Assembly (NCBI RefSeq): GCF_008107685.1
Contig: NZ_VIRF01000084.1
Coordinates: 1-63,188, forward strand
Origin: Novosphingobium sp. BW1
GTDB taxonomy: Bacteria; Pseudomonadota; Alphaproteobacteria; Sphingomonadales; Sphingomonadaceae
Reading direction: 5' to 3'
Length of the DNA stretch: 63,188 bases
Part shown: in pieces, positions 1 through 8,379 of the stretch
Position numbering within the stretch: position 1 is the first letter of the stretch
Layout of the letters: every line of letters starts with the position of its first letter
Notes under the pieces: model-generated
Databases searched by the model: none
The model's input: the letters and a program-made list of their open reading frames with translations, nothing else
Told to the model about the DNA's origin: nothing
Translations under genes and position numbers: made by a program

Positions 1-738
1 AGTGGGAAGGGCGGGCAGGCGGTCGATGTGTTCATAGAGAACATCGGCGGCGTAGGCGAGGATGAGTACGGGGCGGGTTTCGTCATTCGCGGCGGGCACT
101 TCGCGCGGGGCGCGCAGCACCGCGCCATAACCCACGCGGTAGGCATCGCCCGAATCGAGCATCTCGCGGATTACGGCATCCACGCGCACCGGATCGGCAT
201 GGGCGACGCCAATGCGCGCCTCCTTGCGGGTGTCGAACCAGGGGAAGAACCAGGTCTGCTCCAGAATGCGGTTCCACAGCCAGGTCAGGTGTTCGCCGTA
301 GCCGCGGGGCTGGAAGGGCGGGAGGTAGCTTGCCGAGAAGGCCTTGCTCTCCTCCTCGGTCCAGATCGCGTAGCCGCCGATGGCGAGCGCGGTGAACCGC
401 TGGGGCGCGCGCTTGAGCGTGTTGACCAGGATCGTGCCGCCCGAGTGAAAGCCGTAGGCCGCGACTTTCTCCAGCCCCAGCGCGTCGAGCAGGTCGACCA
501 GCGCGTCGGAGAAGTCATCAATGGTGGCATCTGCGTCGGGCAGGGGATCGGACTGACCAAAGCCCGGCGTGTCGGGCGCTATGCAGGTGAAGTTCGCGCC
601 CCAGGTGCGCATGAGCGCCTCGTACTCGGTCGAGGAGCGCGGGCTCTGATGTACCATGAGCACGACGGGGCCCGCGCCGCAGCGGCGATAGTGGACGCGC
701 CGGGAGCCGACATCGACGAAGTGGCGGGTAATTTCCAT
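1..738 (-). CDS. Alpha/beta hydrolase, 3' end outside window
   Basis: The protein starts at the ATG at 738 (MEITRHFVDVG) and runs off the left edge, so the C-terminus with the expected catalytic His is not visible. The N-terminal half shows the alpha/beta-hydrolase pattern: a VVLMVHQSP oxyanion-hole strand, PDTPGFGQSDP after strand beta-4, and a nucleophile elbow YGFHSGG near residue 105 with Ser as nucleophile. The residue two before Ser is Phe rather than the usual Gly, a variant elbow. It lies 46 bp downstream of the unknown 785-1549 gene on the same strand, so the two probably share a transcript. It probably cleaves an ester or C-C bond in a catabolic route, perhaps with the divergent TonB/MFS genes. 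The substrate cannot be read from the sequence. Confidence 0.8.
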   Translation of the reverse strand, partial: MEITRHFVDVGSRRVHYRRCGAGPVVLMVHQSPRSSTEYEALMRTWGANFTCIAPDTPGFGQSDPLPDADATIDDFSDALVDLLDALGLEKVAAYGFHSGGTILVNTLKRAPQRFTALAIGGYAIWTEEESKAFSASYLPPFQPRGYGEHLTWLWNRILEQTWFFPWFDTRKEARIGVAHADPVRVDAVIREMLDSGDAYRVGYGAVLRAPREVPAANDETRPVLILAYAADVLYEHIDRLPALPT

Positions 739-784
739 GGAAGCGAGGTCTTTCGGTTGGTTCAGGCGAGAGGGCAGGGGGGGC

Positions 785-1549
785 TCAGGCGTCGCCGAGT
801 GGCGCGCCGTCAATGTCAACGAGTTCGAAGACCGAGGCCAGGTATCCTTGCGCCTCGCCTTTGATGTAGAGACGGTCGGCGTCGCGGCTCAGCCACATGT
901 CGTAGGGCGGATGGTCGTTGACGATGCCGCGCAGGCGCACCCGGTTGCATTGAAAGGTGCCGGCCGGGACCGTCACTTCCTCCGTCCCCAGGAATTCGAA
1001 GCCCGAAGTGGTGGTCGCAAGGCTCGGCCCCGTGGCGCCCAGGTGATGCAGGCTGTGCATCAGGTTGCGGCCCTTGAACTCGACATGGCCCACACCCTTC
1101 TCGAAGGGGAACGTGGCGGCGAGCCAGCCATCGGACTGCACGGCATGCAGGCCGAAGCCGCGCATCGGGCGCTGAATCTCGATAGTCTGGCTGACCCGGC
1201 CCAGATCCTGCGAATAGCTTTCGCAGTGGGCCTCGGTGTCGGTGAAGCGGAACCAGCCGCTGCCTGTCAGCTGCCCCTTGTTCATGATCCGCACGTAGGC
1301 CTCGCAAGGGTGGAAGTCGGCGTGGACCGAGATCACGCTGTCACGCACCACGACGTCGCCCGCAATGGCGAGTTCACAGTGCGAGGTGAGGGTGCGCATG
1401 CCATCGGCGCCGAGCGTGATGTCCCATTCCTCGAAGCCCCAGGGCGCGGTCTCGTCGACCTTGCGATAGTTGATCCGGCCGCGGCGGCGCGGGAGCGGAG
1501 CAAAGGCCGCGCTGGCCGAACCGGCAGGAGTGGAGGTGGGGTTATTCAT
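785..1549 (-). CDS. Hypothetical protein, possibly DUF3108-like
   Basis: This 254-residue soluble-looking protein has an ATG start at 1549, no clear signal peptide and no membrane helix. The C-terminal third carries VPAGTFQCNRVRL followed by DMWLSRDADRLYIKGE. That arrangement recalls the 'VPAGTF-C' strand of DUF3108-type beta-rich proteins, but the match is from memory and weak. It is first in a two-gene unit with the alpha/beta hydrolase (46-bp gap) and diverges from a TonB receptor across 469 bp. I infer a role in the same uptake or catabolic locus, for example binding a hydrophobic substrate. No catalytic motif is recognisable. Confidence 0.7.
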   Translation of the reverse strand: MNNPTSTPAGSASAAFAPLPRRRGRINYRKVDETAPWGFEEWDITLGADGMRTLTSHCELAIAGDVVVRDSVISVHADFHPCEAYVRIMNKGQLTGSGWFRFTDTEAHCESYSQDLGRVSQTIEIQRPMRGFGLHAVQSDGWLAATFPFEKGVGHVEFKGRNLMHSLHHLGATGPSLATTTSGFEFLGTEEVTVPAGTFQCNRVRLRGIVNDHPPYDMWLSRDADRLYIKGEAQGYLASVFELVDIDGAPLGDA

Positions 1550-2018
1550 CGGTCGACGGTCTCCCTTTTTCAGATGTCAGGCCATGGGTGAGCCGGACTC
1601 TCAGGCATGCATATGACGATGCCGTATTCGCCCGTCGGACAGGGTCTGGGGCCTGCGCTTTGCGGTCTCCTGCCTTGGATATGTCTGGACAAATTATCGC
1701 CTGTCAAGCGCTCTGGAATGCCCTGCGGGTCTCGCTGCGCTGTCCCGTCTTGCCAATAACATGCCGTAAAATCGGCACTTTAGTTTTATAATTTGTATGA
1801 TTCGTACGGCCTGCGGGCATTTTGTAATGGGGTTATATCAAAAAAGTCAAGTGGCGCCATTTCTGGCTTGACAGAATGCCTCCCGGGACGAACCTTCGTA
1901 AGGGAAATCCGGAGCAGTTCGACGCAGATCGAGCGGTCCGGCGCAAATGGCTCCTTCTAGGGTGTGGAGCCAGCCCGAACGGCCACTTCGGTAGCCGCGC
2001 TACACAAAGGGATGGAAC
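1550..2018. other. Divergent intergenic region with AT-rich stretch and inverted repeat
   Basis: The 469 bp between the divergent 254-residue gene and the TonB receptor holds no convincing gene. It should contain both promoters. About 1740-1850 is distinctly AT-rich compared with its surroundings. An inverted repeat TGCCG-N6-CGGCA lies at 1762-1777, and GTACGGC occurs at about 1804. A TGCCG-N8-CGGCA repeat, also containing GTACGGC, lies just upstream of the double-TetR gene at 11974-11991. Confidence 0.5.
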
Positions 2019-4439
2019 ATGAGGAAAGCAGTACTGACGGCCAGCACCGCGCTTTGCGGTCTCCTCGCAATTGCGACCCCGGCACTTGCCCAGGACGGGG
2101 ATGGTGAGAGAGTTCGCCGCCCCGCGGCCCAGGTCGCGGAGATCGTCGTCACCGCACAGCGCCGCGAGGAAACCGCGCAAAGCGTGCCGATCGCAATCTC
2201 GGCCATTTCGGGGGCGGAGCTCGATGCGCGCGGCGTCACCAACACGCTTCAGGTCGTGCAGTACATCCCCAACATGATCGGCATGAACAACACCGGCGTG
2301 GGGTCCTCGAACACCTATTACATCCGCGGTATCGGCAGCACCGAATCCATCGCGACTTTCGATCCCCCGGTCGGCACCTACGTCGATGACGTCTACATCT
2401 CGCGCCAGGGCGCCAACAACTTCTCGACCTTCGACATCGACCGCATCGAGGTCCTGCGCGGGCCGCAGGGCACGCTGTTCGGCCGCAACACCACGGGCGG
2501 CGCGGTCTCGGTCCACATGGCGCAGCCCGAGTTCGATTCGATCGGTGGCTTCATCGAGGGCGGCTACGGTACCTATGAGGCCAAGACCCTGCGCGGCTCG
2601 ATCAACGTGCCGCTCAGCCCGACTTTCGCGGCCAAGGTCTCGGCCTACTGGCAGGACAGCGATGGCTATGTGAAGAACACGACGACGGGCGACCGGCTCA
2701 ACGACATCGACGGGTGGGGCGCGCGCCTCGCGCTGCGCGGCGAGCTCAGCGATTCGGTGCGCTGGGCGGCGGGCTACACCCACATCGTCGACGAGTCCGA
2801 GAATATCCTGAACTTCGACTGCGACCCGGCGGATCCCAGCAAATGCAGCGGACGCTACGCCTCGAGCGGCTACACCGAGGCCTCCTCGGATGTCTTCCGC
2901 AACTTGGGCGTGACGGGCGACAAGGCCGACTATGGCCAGCACAGCAAGTCGGTGACCGACCTCATCACCTCCAAGTTCTCGGTGGACGTGTCCGACGGGG
3001 CGACGGTCGAGTTCATCACAGGTTACCTGCGCCAGAACATGGAGTATGGGCTCGACTTCTACGACGGCCGCTCCGCACCCTCGACGGCTAACCCCTATCC
3101 GGCGGTGGGCGGCTATCCCTTCGGCGGCTTCACCATCCTGGCTGACATCTGGACTGACCAGATCAGCCAGGAAGTGAAGGTCAACGGGTCGCTCTTCGAT
3201 GGCTTCCTCGACTACGTCGTGGGCGGCTTCTACATGAAGGAGAAGAACAACACGAACACGGCCGACATTTTCGGCCTGTCGTCCTCCTTGGCGCTGCTGC
3301 TCGATGACAAGGTCATCAAGAACTCGACCGAATCGCTGGCGGGCTATGCCCAGTTCGATGCCAACGTCACCGACCGCCTCAAGCTGACCGTGGGCATCCG
3401 CTACACCGACGAGACCAAGAAGGTGGGCGTGACCGACCTTCGCGAGCTCTGCTTCACCGGCGGTGCGGCCTGCCTTAATAACGGCAACCTTCAGGCCGCG
3501 GGCATTCCGCTGCAGCAGAAGACCAAGATCTGGACCCCGCGCTTTGCGATAAACTACCAGATCAACCCGGACGTGCTGCTCTATGCCAGCGCCACCAAGG
3601 GCTTCAAGTCGGGCGGTTGGGCCTCGCGCGCGACGCGCCCGAGTGAGTTCCTGCCCTTCGGCCCCGAACGCGTGTGGAGCTACGAGGCGGGCATCAAGTC
3701 GGAATGGTTCAACCGCATGCTGCGCGCCAACCTCACCGTTTACTGGATGGACATTTCGGACCTGCAGACCCCGGCGGGCTTCGTGCGTGACGATGGCTCG
3801 ATTGCCTTCCTCACCCGCAACTTCGCCGACTACCGCAACAAGGGCGTGGAAGCCGAGTTCGTGCTCGTGCCGACGCCTGGCCTGAACCTGCACCTCACCG
3901 CAGGCTACCAGGACGACAAGTACATCATCGACCGCGACGCGCCAGTTGCCGACGAGTACGGCGTGCTCTCGGTTGCGGCGCAGCAGGCTGATTGCCTCTC
4001 GGGCGTAGCCTCGCGCTGCGGCGTGGGTATTGTGACCGACAGCGGCGCTATCTCCACTCCGGTCCGTACGCCCGATTGGACGCTGGCCGTGGGTGGCAGC
4101 TATGAGATCCCGATGGGCGATCTCTCGCTCGTTCCTTCGGTCGATGCCACTTGGCGTTCGGCCATGGAAGTCCAGTCGGCCAACCGCACCATCTATTACG
4201 ACGCCGATACCGGCACGGGCACTTACGAGGCTTCGGGCAACCGGTATGTCGTCGGTTCGCACGCCAAAGCGCAGTGGATGCTGAATGCCGGGGTCGCGCT
4301 TAAGGGGGCTGACAACCAGTGGCAGCTCTCGGTCAACTGCCAGAACTGCACCAACGAGGTCTATGCCCAGAGCTATCTCGGCTATTCCTACATTAATGCA
4401 CCGCGCACCATCATGGGTAAGCTGCGCTACAATTTCTGA
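2019..4439 (+). CDS. TonB-dependent receptor
   Basis: This 806-residue outer-membrane active transporter starts at the ATG at 2019 behind an AAAGG Shine-Dalgarno sequence. It has a signal peptide (MRKAVLTAST..., cleavage after ALA near residue 24). Then come a TonB-box-like EIVVTAQRREE, a plug domain (about 45-160, with VEVLRGPQGTLFGRNTTGGAV), and a long beta-barrel ending in the usual aromatic residue (LRYNF). The plug and barrel resemble the large sphingomonad receptor group that imports carbohydrates, aromatics and other organic nutrients rather than the siderophore group. The nutrient is not identifiable. An MFS carrier follows after 38 bp and a VOC protein after that, suggesting outer-membrane uptake, inner-membrane uptake, then ring or adduct chemistry. 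Confidence 0.93.
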   Translation: MRKAVLTASTALCGLLAIATPALAQDGDGERVRRPAAQVAEIVVTAQRREETAQSVPIAISAISGAELDARGVTNTLQVVQYIPNMIGMNNTGVGSSNTYYIRGIGSTESIATFDPPVGTYVDDVYISRQGANNFSTFDIDRIEVLRGPQGTLFGRNTTGGAVSVHMAQPEFDSIGGFIEGGYGTYEAKTLRGSINVPLSPTFAAKVSAYWQDSDGYVKNTTTGDRLNDIDGWGARLALRGELSDSVRWAAGYTHIVDESENILNFDCDPADPSKCSGRYASSGYTEASSDVFRNLGVTGDKADYGQHSKSVTDLITSKFSVDVSDGATVEFITGYLRQNMEYGLDFYDGRSAPSTANPYPAVGGYPFGGFTILADIWTDQISQEVKVNGSLFDGFLDYVVGGFYMKEKNNTNTADIFGLSSSLALLLDDKVIKNSTESLAGYAQFDANVTDRLKLTVGIRYTDETKKVGVTDLRELCFTGGAACLNNGNLQAAGIPLQQKTKIWTPRFAINYQINPDVLLYASATKGFKSGGWASRATRPSEFLPFGPERVWSYEAGIKSEWFNRMLRANLTVYWMDISDLQTPAGFVRDDGSIAFLTRNFADYRNKGVEAEFVLVPTPGLNLHLTAGYQDDKYIIDRDAPVADEYGVLSVAAQQADCLSGVASRCGVGIVTDSGAISTPVRTPDWTLAVGGSYEIPMGDLSLVPSVDATWRSAMEVQSANRTIYYDADTGTGTYEASGNRYVVGSHAKAQWMLNAGVALKGADNQWQLSVNCQNCTNEVYAQSYLGYSYINAPRTIMGKLRYNF

Positions 4440-4477
4440 TACCATGAAACCCAAACACGATCGTCGAGGCACAAAAA

Positions 4478-5713
4478 TTGGCTAGTGAATTCAAGAAGGG
4501 GGGGAAGGTCGTCTTCGCCGCCCTCCTCGCAACCGCGTGTGGCGCCTCGCCGATCCCGTTCAACGTCTTGCCGCTCGTCATGGGGCCGATCCATGACGAG
4601 TTTGGCTGGGACTATACCCAGATCAGCGCCGCCACGCTGATGTGGGGTGTGCTGGGCGCCATGCTGGCCCCGGTCTATGGCGGCTTTTGCGACCGCTTCG
4701 GCGTGCGCCGGGTCGGCATCCTCTCGATGCTGGCCTTCATTGTCGTCTTTGCCTCGTTCTACTTCGTGCCCGATTGGCTGCCCGGCTGGTACATGTGGTG
4801 GGCCGCGCTGGGCCTTGTCGCCATCGGCTCGACACCGGTGACCTGGAGCCGCGCGGTCGCGATGTGGTTCGACCGGCACCGGGGCCTTGCTCTTGGCATC
4901 ATGCTTCTGGGCACCAGCGCGACCGCCATGTTCGTGCCCCACTTCGTCAACTTCGCAATCAACCTGGGCGGGTGGCGCGCGGCCTTTCCGGCGGCCACCG
5001 TCTTCGCGCTGTTCCTGGCGATGCCATTCATCCTCGCCTGGTTTCGCGAGCCGCGCCCCGAGGAGCGCCCCGCCACGCTGGAGCAGGCCGCCGATGGCGA
5101 TGTGGCGGGCCTTTCGCTGCGCCAGGCTATGCATGGCCGCCAGTTCTGGATCCTGTTGGTAAGCACGCTGCTGATCTCGTTCTCCTATGGCGGTGCGCAC
5201 ATCCACATGGCGCAGATGGTCGAGCTGCACGGCTTTACCGCGGGCGATGCGGCGACGGTGATGAGCTGCGTGGCGCTGGGCATCCTGACCGGGCGCCTTG
5301 GCATCGGCTATCTCTTCGACCGCTTCTGGGCGCCAGGTGTCGCGTTCCCTGCGATGTTGCTGCCCGCGATCGCCTGCTACCTGCTCATGGGCACCAGCAC
5401 GAGCTTCCCGCTCATCCTCCTCGGTGGTTTCCTGATCGGTGTTGCGGCCGGGACCGAGACCGACATTGTCGCCTTCATGACGGCGCGCTATTTCGGCTTG
5501 CGCCACTACGGGCGGATCTATGGCTTCCTCTATGCCCCCTTCGGCATCGGTTCGGCGATTTCGCCCATGCTCTATGGCTATGTGCGCGACACGACTGGCA
5601 GCTACGATCTCATGCTGACGGTTGCGATCGTGCTCTTTGCCATCGGCGGCGCGGGGCTGCTGGCGCTCGGGCGCTATCCGGGGCGTGAACAGCTCTCCCG
5701 CCGGGACGTGTGA
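4478..5713 (+). CDS. MFS transporter (monocarboxylate/organic-acid type)
   Basis: The 411-residue, 12-helix major facilitator starts at the TTG at 4478 (MASEFKKGG), with GAGG 9 bases upstream. The ATG at 4444 is out of frame. The loop 2-3 motif GGFCDRFGVRR fits MFS motif A. The C-half has LGYLFDRF-like and TARYFGLRHYGRIYG segments shared with the second MFS protein at 37383-38600, so the two are paralogues. It is 38 bp downstream of the TonB receptor and probably carries the same compound across the inner membrane. The substrate is unknown. The subgroup resembles oxalate/formate and monocarboxylate carriers. Confidence 0.9.
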   Translation: MASEFKKGGKVVFAALLATACGASPIPFNVLPLVMGPIHDEFGWDYTQISAATLMWGVLGAMLAPVYGGFCDRFGVRRVGILSMLAFIVVFASFYFVPDWLPGWYMWWAALGLVAIGSTPVTWSRAVAMWFDRHRGLALGIMLLGTSATAMFVPHFVNFAINLGGWRAAFPAATVFALFLAMPFILAWFREPRPEERPATLEQAADGDVAGLSLRQAMHGRQFWILLVSTLLISFSYGGAHIHMAQMVELHGFTAGDAATVMSCVALGILTGRLGIGYLFDRFWAPGVAFPAMLLPAIACYLLMGTSTSFPLILLGGFLIGVAAGTETDIVAFMTARYFGLRHYGRIYGFLYAPFGIGSAISPMLYGYVRDTTGSYDLMLTVAIVLFAIGGAGLLALGRYPGREQLSRRDV

Positions 5714-5776
5714 TTTCAAGGGTCTGAGCCTATCCTCCTGACCTCATCCGAAGATCACGAGACGAGGCCTGCGCAC

Positions 5777-6316
5777 ATGACGACATCGATCCAGCCATCC
5801 CTACCCAGTTCGGCGCTGATCCGTTCGACCATCTTCGTGCGCGATATTGCGCGCTCGGCCGCCTTCTACCGGGCCATCGGCCTGTCGGAGACCTATATCG
5901 AGGCGCATCTCGCGCACCCTTCGGCAACCACGATCCTGGGCTTCGACGATCCGCGACCGTTCGACATCTGCATCCTCAAGCGGCCGGGGCCGAACTACGG
6001 CATGGTCGGCCTGTTCCAGCTTGCCGACGGGACAACGCACGAAGAACTTCCCGCACCGGCCGGCCCCGCGCGCATCGGCGAGGTGGCGCTGGTCTTCTAC
6101 GTCACCGATATCCTGGCCACGATGGAGCGCTTGCGGGCGCTGGGCGCGACCTGGGCGCCCGAGCCGCAGACGTTCGCGATGGAGCACCGCGCCCAGCTCG
6201 AGGTGTGCCTGCGCGATCCCGACGGGGTTCTGATCAACCTCGTTGAAACCGACCCGGCCGAGCAGGAACGCACGCGCCCCGAACTCGACTACGCGGGCCC
6301 CGATAGGACCGCTTGA
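5777..6316 (+). CDS. VOC (glyoxalase/bleomycin/extradiol) family protein
   Basis: This 179-residue protein starts at the ATG at 5777 behind GAGG. It reads as two beta-alpha-beta-beta-beta units: IRSTIFVRDIARSAAFYRAIGL opens the first, and VALVFYVTDILATMERLRALG opens the second. The ending DPDGVLINLVE is the typical last VOC strand, where Glu can be a metal ligand. The second-unit EH dyad (MEHRAQLEV) could supply another ligand. Members include glyoxalase I, extradiol dioxygenases and isomerases. Which one this is cannot be decided. It is 63 bp after the MFS gene and likely co-transcribed as the enzyme of the TonB-MFS uptake unit. Confidence 0.85.
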   Translation: MTTSIQPSLPSSALIRSTIFVRDIARSAAFYRAIGLSETYIEAHLAHPSATTILGFDDPRPFDICILKRPGPNYGMVGLFQLADGTTHEELPAPAGPARIGEVALVFYVTDILATMERLRALGATWAPEPQTFAMEHRAQLEVCLRDPDGVLINLVETDPAEQERTRPELDYAGPDRTA

Positions 6317-6322
6317 GGCAGG

Positions 6323-7831
6323 TTAGCCCTGCGCCGCAAACTGCGGCTCTGCCGCGCGTTCGCGGCGGCGCAACTGCAGGACTTCGGGGCCAAGGAGGGC
6401 AAGCGCGCCCAGAACCAGAGCCGCATCAATGAGGACGGAGCTGAACGGCAGCGGGCCGGCAAAGACGGCATGGCCGATCCCGGTCAGCGCCAGTCCTGCG
6501 GCCAGGACCCGCCGCAAGGTGGGTGAGGGGGCAAGGCCAGGGCGCACCGCGGCCAGAAGGCTCGCCGCCGCCAGAGCAGACCAGAACAGGGCCGCGAAGG
6601 GCAGCTGTGGCCCCGCAGTCACCCGCAGCCAGTAGGCCGCGAGCATCAGAATCGGGCTCCCCCAGATCGTGACTGCCCAGACCGCCTCGAGGCGGGGCGA
6701 AGCCAACCCCTTGGCGCGACGCTTCATCAGCCACAGCGTGGTGCCGGTCGAGATGATGGCGCACAAGGCGAAACCGAAGACGAGGTAGGCCAGCTCCACG
6801 GGGATGCCGCCATAGGTGCCGAAGTGCAGCTTGTAGACCGAGGCGGCCGCCTGTTGGCCGAGAGCGCCATCGGCAAGGCCCAGAGTCTTCTTGAAGTTGC
6901 CTTCGCCGTCGAAGAGATAGTTCTCGCCGTAGATCAGGCGACGGGGATGCTCGGCAAGGACCGAGATCTGCTGGCCTGCGGTCCCGGTCTCCTCGATGGT
7001 GACGTAGCTGACGAACAGGTCGGGGTGGTGCTGCGCCATCCATTCGAGCGCGCGGTCCGCTCGGGCAATCGGGGCTGGCGCGGGGTTGTGGGCCGGGTGC
7101 GCGCCGAAGATCGGGGCGAAGGCCTCTTCCAGATTGCCGTCGTGACGTTCCTGTGCGGCCGTATAGAAGACCAGCTGGCCCAGGCCTATGACGGCGCCGG
7201 TAAAGCCGAGCGCGGCGATGAAGGGGAGGAGCCAGACGCCGAAACGGTTGTGCAGGTCCGCGCGGGCGAGCTGGGGCTGGGCGCGCAAGCGCATGCGGAA
7301 AGCGTCGCGAAAGATGCGCGGGTGGGCCAGGACGCCGGAGACGACGGCCGCGACCAGCATTGCGCCGAGCGCGCCGGTGACCATGATCCCCCAGAACGCG
7401 GGCAAGTTCAGGTAATAGTGTAAATAGAGCACGAACTGCGTCCAGGCGTGCGCCTCGGGCCGATCGTAGTCGCCTCGCGCATCGACATAGTTCGCGCCGT
7501 TGTCGGTGGTGACGACGGTGCGGGGCAGGCCGCGGGTGGGCATGTGGACATAGGCATGGTCGGTGGCCTTGCCCTGGCGTTCGAGGGTGCCCTCGATCGC
7601 ACGCTGTATGGCCGCGGGCGACATCGAAGTCATCTCGGCCGCGCCGGGTTCTTCCCAGCGCTGGAGTTCCTGCTGGAACACGGCCAGCGCGCCGGACAGG
7701 CAGACAAGATAGAGCAGCGCGCCCGTGAGCAGGCCAAGGGCTGCGTGCCCGTTGAGTGCACGCGCTACGAAGCCGCCCTTGGGGGCAGGGGCAGCCTCCG
7801 CCTGGACGTCGGGATTTACAGCGTCAGCCAT
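6323..7831 (-). CDS. PepSY-associated membrane protein of iron-uptake operon
   Basis: I chose the ATG at 7831 (MADAVNPDVQAEA, 502 residues) because it follows the upstream gene with a 16-bp overlap. A longer reading would run deep into that gene. The pattern is that of PepSY-TM proteins: an N-terminal helix (GHAALGLLTGALLYLVCLSG), a periplasmic PepSY region, paired helices around 175-235, a second periplasmic part, and a cluster of helices at the C-terminus. Homologues are commonly iron-regulated and sit beside siderophore receptors, where some act as inner-membrane ferric-siderophore reductases. That role is inferred here from the context. It is third in a receptor, small membrane protein, PepSY operon. 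Confidence 0.85.
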   Translation of the reverse strand: MADAVNPDVQAEAAPAPKGGFVARALNGHAALGLLTGALLYLVCLSGALAVFQQELQRWEEPGAAEMTSMSPAAIQRAIEGTLERQGKATDHAYVHMPTRGLPRTVVTTDNGANYVDARGDYDRPEAHAWTQFVLYLHYYLNLPAFWGIMVTGALGAMLVAAVVSGVLAHPRIFRDAFRMRLRAQPQLARADLHNRFGVWLLPFIAALGFTGAVIGLGQLVFYTAAQERHDGNLEEAFAPIFGAHPAHNPAPAPIARADRALEWMAQHHPDLFVSYVTIEETGTAGQQISVLAEHPRRLIYGENYLFDGEGNFKKTLGLADGALGQQAAASVYKLHFGTYGGIPVELAYLVFGFALCAIISTGTTLWLMKRRAKGLASPRLEAVWAVTIWGSPILMLAAYWLRVTAGPQLPFAALFWSALAAASLLAAVRPGLAPSPTLRRVLAAGLALTGIGHAVFAGPLPFSSVLIDAALVLGALALLGPEVLQLRRRERAAEPQFAAQG

Positions 7832-8379
7832 GGAAGTCCTCCGGCGATGGCCACGGCAAGTGTGGCCAGAAGCATGTCGGTGATGCGAATGCGGGTCAAT
7901 TGCCAGCTCGCCAGAAGCGCCCAGCACAGCGGCAGGGCAAACAGGCCCACGATCAGGGCGTCGGCCTCAGCCATGCCCGAAAGCCAGGCCAGGCGCTGTG
8001 CGCCCCAGCCAAACGCCAGCGAGGCGACCAGATCGGCAAGGCCAACGATGAGGAAGATGCCAATGCGCCGCGCGATATCGGGCAGGTTCGGGCGCGCCGC
8101 GCGCCGGGGGGCGGGTTCACGCGGAGTCCGGGCGCGGGCCGGGGCGGGGCTGCGCAGGGCCTCCACGGCAAGAAGACCAAGCGCGACCAGCGAAGCCAGC
8201 GTTGCGCCTACCGCAAGGCCCCAGGCGCCGCCTGTCGTCAGCGTCAGGACGAGCGCAAAGCCCAGCGCCGCCCAGCCCAGCGCGACCGCCGGGCGCGGAC
8301 CGTTCCAGCCTATCCGCAGGAGGAGAGGGCCTCCCGCAGCGAGCACGAAGCCGGTCGATAGGAGAAACGCCGAGCCCAT
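7816..8379 (-). CDS. Small multi-helix membrane protein of siderophore operon (DUF3325/DUF3649-like?)
   Basis: The 187-residue protein starts at the ATG at 8379, sharing one base with the receptor's TGA (TGATG), and overlaps the PepSY gene by 16 bp, so translation is tightly coupled. It has two hydrophobic halves joined by a basic, proline-rich linker (residues about 78-98): two or three helices at 1-75 and two or three at 105-187. Siderophore receptor/PepSY loci in other proteobacteria often carry two separate small membrane proteins, DUF3325 and DUF3649. The two-half layout suggests a fusion of both, but that is inference from size and hydrophobicity. Confidence 0.7.
   Translation of the reverse strand: MGSAFLLSTGFVLAAGGPLLLRIGWNGPRPAVALGWAALGFALVLTLTTGGAWGLAVGATLASLVALGLLAVEALRSPAPARARTPREPAPRRAARPNLPDIARRIGIFLIVGLADLVASLAFGWGAQRLAWLSGMAEADALIVGLFALPLCWALLASWQLTRIRITDMLLATLAVAIAGGLPWLTL

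Noticed and set aside
1833..4472. Very long open frame (879 codons) on the minus strand opposite the TonB receptor
   Set aside because: Composition is His/Arg/Val/Gly-rich antisense sequence with no domain, and the plus strand encodes a clear receptor. Long antisense frames are common in GC-rich DNA.
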